DNA of 64,000 bases from Pyrrhosoma nymphula. Taxonomy: Eukaryota; Arthropoda; Insecta; Odonata; Coenagrionidae. The stretch lies in the NCBI GenBank assembly GCA_963573305.1, contig OY754335.1:47575985-47639984 (forward strand), in the 5' to 3' direction. Below the pieces are notes generated by a model. It saw only the letters and a list, made by a program, of their open reading frames with translations. It was not told the origin of the DNA and made no database searches. This document shows positions 48,001 through 51,000 of the stretch, one piece after another (within the stretch, counting starts at the first letter, position 1; each line of letters starts with the position of its first letter). Position numbers and translations under genes: made by a program.

Positions 48001-51000
48001 CTTAGGCTTTCGCTTTTTACCAGGATTAGGATTGCCTCCTTTTACATGATAGACTTCATCTCTTTTACCTTCACTCTGGCTACTTGAATCATTGAAATAC
48101 TTTATAGCATCCTCACGACTAATAGGTTGCCAGTCATGGGCCTTAATTGGCTTTCGACTGATGGTCAATGATTTTATTCCCTCGAGTATTGGATGACTGC
48201 CAGTACTTGGTGAAGTAGGTACCAAGGCTGGCTGGAGTTTGATAGGAGCCGTGGATGGTGGCCTCTGAGCCCCTAGGATGGTGACTGAAGACATATGTGC
48301 ATAACTTAGTGATCTGGCTGCTTGCCTGCAACCCCCAAGAGTTGGCCATGGATCCCGTGGTGTCATCTGGGCATTGGATGATGGCCATACCTGTTCATTA
48401 TAGTTAAATAGTTTTCACATTTTTGTCACTGCATGACAATTGAGACATTTTGTCCAATTTCATGCTATGATTAAGGAGTGCTTCCATCCACTATTTTATT
48501 CAAAACAAACAAGAAATCATGCCTTTACATTAAAAATATAATACTTTCAAAAATAGCAGAAAGTGGGAAAGGGGAAGTTATTCACAATTTAGGTGGTCCA
48601 AAAAAATTCATGTCTTCAAATTTTTCATCGCTCTCCAATTTGATACAGAATGACTGGAGAACTCATTGTGCAAAATATTAGCTCAATATGTCAACCAGGG
48701 GGATGGGATATGGATATTTATAGGATAGAGATTTTGATGGTGGTTAGAGTTCTGGCTTTCCATCCTGAGGGCCCAAGTTTGAATCCCAGCATTAACAGAA
48801 CTTTATCAAAGGAATCCCTGCCTGCTTGGATGTCACATGGAAAGTAATTCATGGAATGCACCAACTATAGGTTTGGACTTAACATTGTGAACCCCTCTGT
48901 GACTTTTGTGAAGAGAAGGCTAATGCATATGTCCTCCACCCTTCCTCCATTCCATTCCCAAGAGCCTACCTATCTACACATCCTAAAAGGCGAAAATGAC
49001 ATCCGGGATCAGGTAGGTGTGGTGGTCAGGCTACCTGGCTTACCATCGCAAAGGGCCATAGTTCAAATCCCAGCAATGGCAGAGATTTTTCAGCGGAATC
49101 CCATTCCACATTTGGGTGTTTTTTGGAGAGCATTTCAAGTGCAGTACTCTGTGTCCATCAGATGGGACACATTAAACTAAAGCCCTTTTGGCACCTTTCT
49201 TTTGAGAGTATAGGCTAACGCTCATGCTAGGTTTCACTCCACCCTTCCTTTATTCCCCAGGCAATCCCTCTCATACCAACCAACCTGTGACATAGCCAGC
49301 ATTTCGTTTCAGGGGAGTGGGGGTTCATGTTGAGTATGAGCCGGGGTGGGAGGTGAAAATTTTTGAAAATCTGGGGCAAAAGTGTGAGTTTAAGGAATTA
49401 AGGATGCTATTACATCTGCAGTGTAACAGCCGATTTTTTAATATTATTGTCGCAGCGCAAATTTCTGAATGAACATGATACCCTCTGTTTTTTATGTTTG
49501 AATAGTACGCTCATATTGATTTAAAATGCTGTTCAAAATAAAAAATAAACAAAGTCAACATACTTTGTTTGAAAAAGAAAACAAATATAACTCTCTTCTT
49601 AGTGCCCTTTTAAAAATGAATTCAAAACTTCGGGTGGGGGGTTCCTGACCCTATGAATCCCCCCCGGCTACGTCACAGAACCTAACCCTCTAAGGCTGCG
49701 GTCCACTTGACGCTTCAAGTGCTTCAGAGCGTCTGTAGCGAGCTATAACGCATCCTTAGTTGTCGGTTCCCCCCCCCCCCTCCACTCCCCCCAAATAATC
49801 TCCCAACTCGCCAAGGGTAATTTAGAGGAACACTGGAGAGTCAGTGCAGCATTTTAACTACCCAGGAATACCCTCGGTACCTCGTTACCCCTCGCCAGAC
49901 AGGTACACGCATGCATTAGAATATTGCATCGATCAGCGATCCTGAAGCCCGAGCGGGGCTACGCGACGTAATATTTTTCTTGTTATCCAACGAGGAGAGG
50001 GAAATTCCGTGAATGTATTACCTTCCCACGGGACCCTGCTTTCATAAGGCCATCCTGCTCCCTCGGGAGCGATCGAATTCACCCTTACTCGAAGAGGTGA
50101 ATGTCCTCGGCGCGTGGTGTACGTATTACACATTATACCCGTGTGCAAATGTCGTCGATTATGATGAGTTGACAGAGGAGTGAGGGAGAAAGAGCGAAGG
50201 TCATAGCCAATCTGCATTGGCTGTAGCTGGGAGGCGCGCCGTACTGATCACTCCGTGGACTTTGAACGGCTGTAACCCCGTGTCAAGCTATGGTCACTTT
50301 GAGCTGGGACAACGACACTATTATATTGTTTCCAGTTCAGCTTAGTAAAAATTCAAGGGTAGCTAAATTAAAAGACTATTATTTCTGTTATTTTTCGACA
50401 GAAGATAGTCTTGATTAAGAAATAACAAGATGTTAATTCCTCATTTGTCAACGTTTCGAAAATTTACTTTCCTTCATTATGGCTTAGAGTACTTGTTGAA
50501 AGTGAGCTCGACATTATTGTAATGATCCAAGCCGAATATTAGAGGAACTACGCAAAAAAGATAGCTCACTTACTTTAAGCAAATACTCCCTGCCCTGATG
50601 AAGGCAAAATAATTGTTCCAAACGTTGGCAACAAAAATGAGGTGGATAATTAAAAATCAGTCATATATTAGCGAAGACACCCAGATGAAAATGATTTTGC
50701 TTTCCAATTGCTCTCCGAATGTTACTTTCCGATTGACTTCCATTGGAGCAAATGGAAAGTAAAAGGAAAGCAAAGTGATACTTTCCCTTTGCTTTTCTTA
50801 TACTTTCCAAATTTAAATTCGATTCCTTCCGTTTGCTTTGCCTAAAGATAAAGACACATAAACACTAATTAAGTATGTAAAAATAGAAATAAGAAAAGCG
50901 AAGTTTCAATCGCACTGTACGCGCGCGCCTGCACGTGGTATTTTGTTGAAGAGCCACACTCAAGGAGCCAAAGAGCCGTATATGTGGCTCGCGAGCCGCG

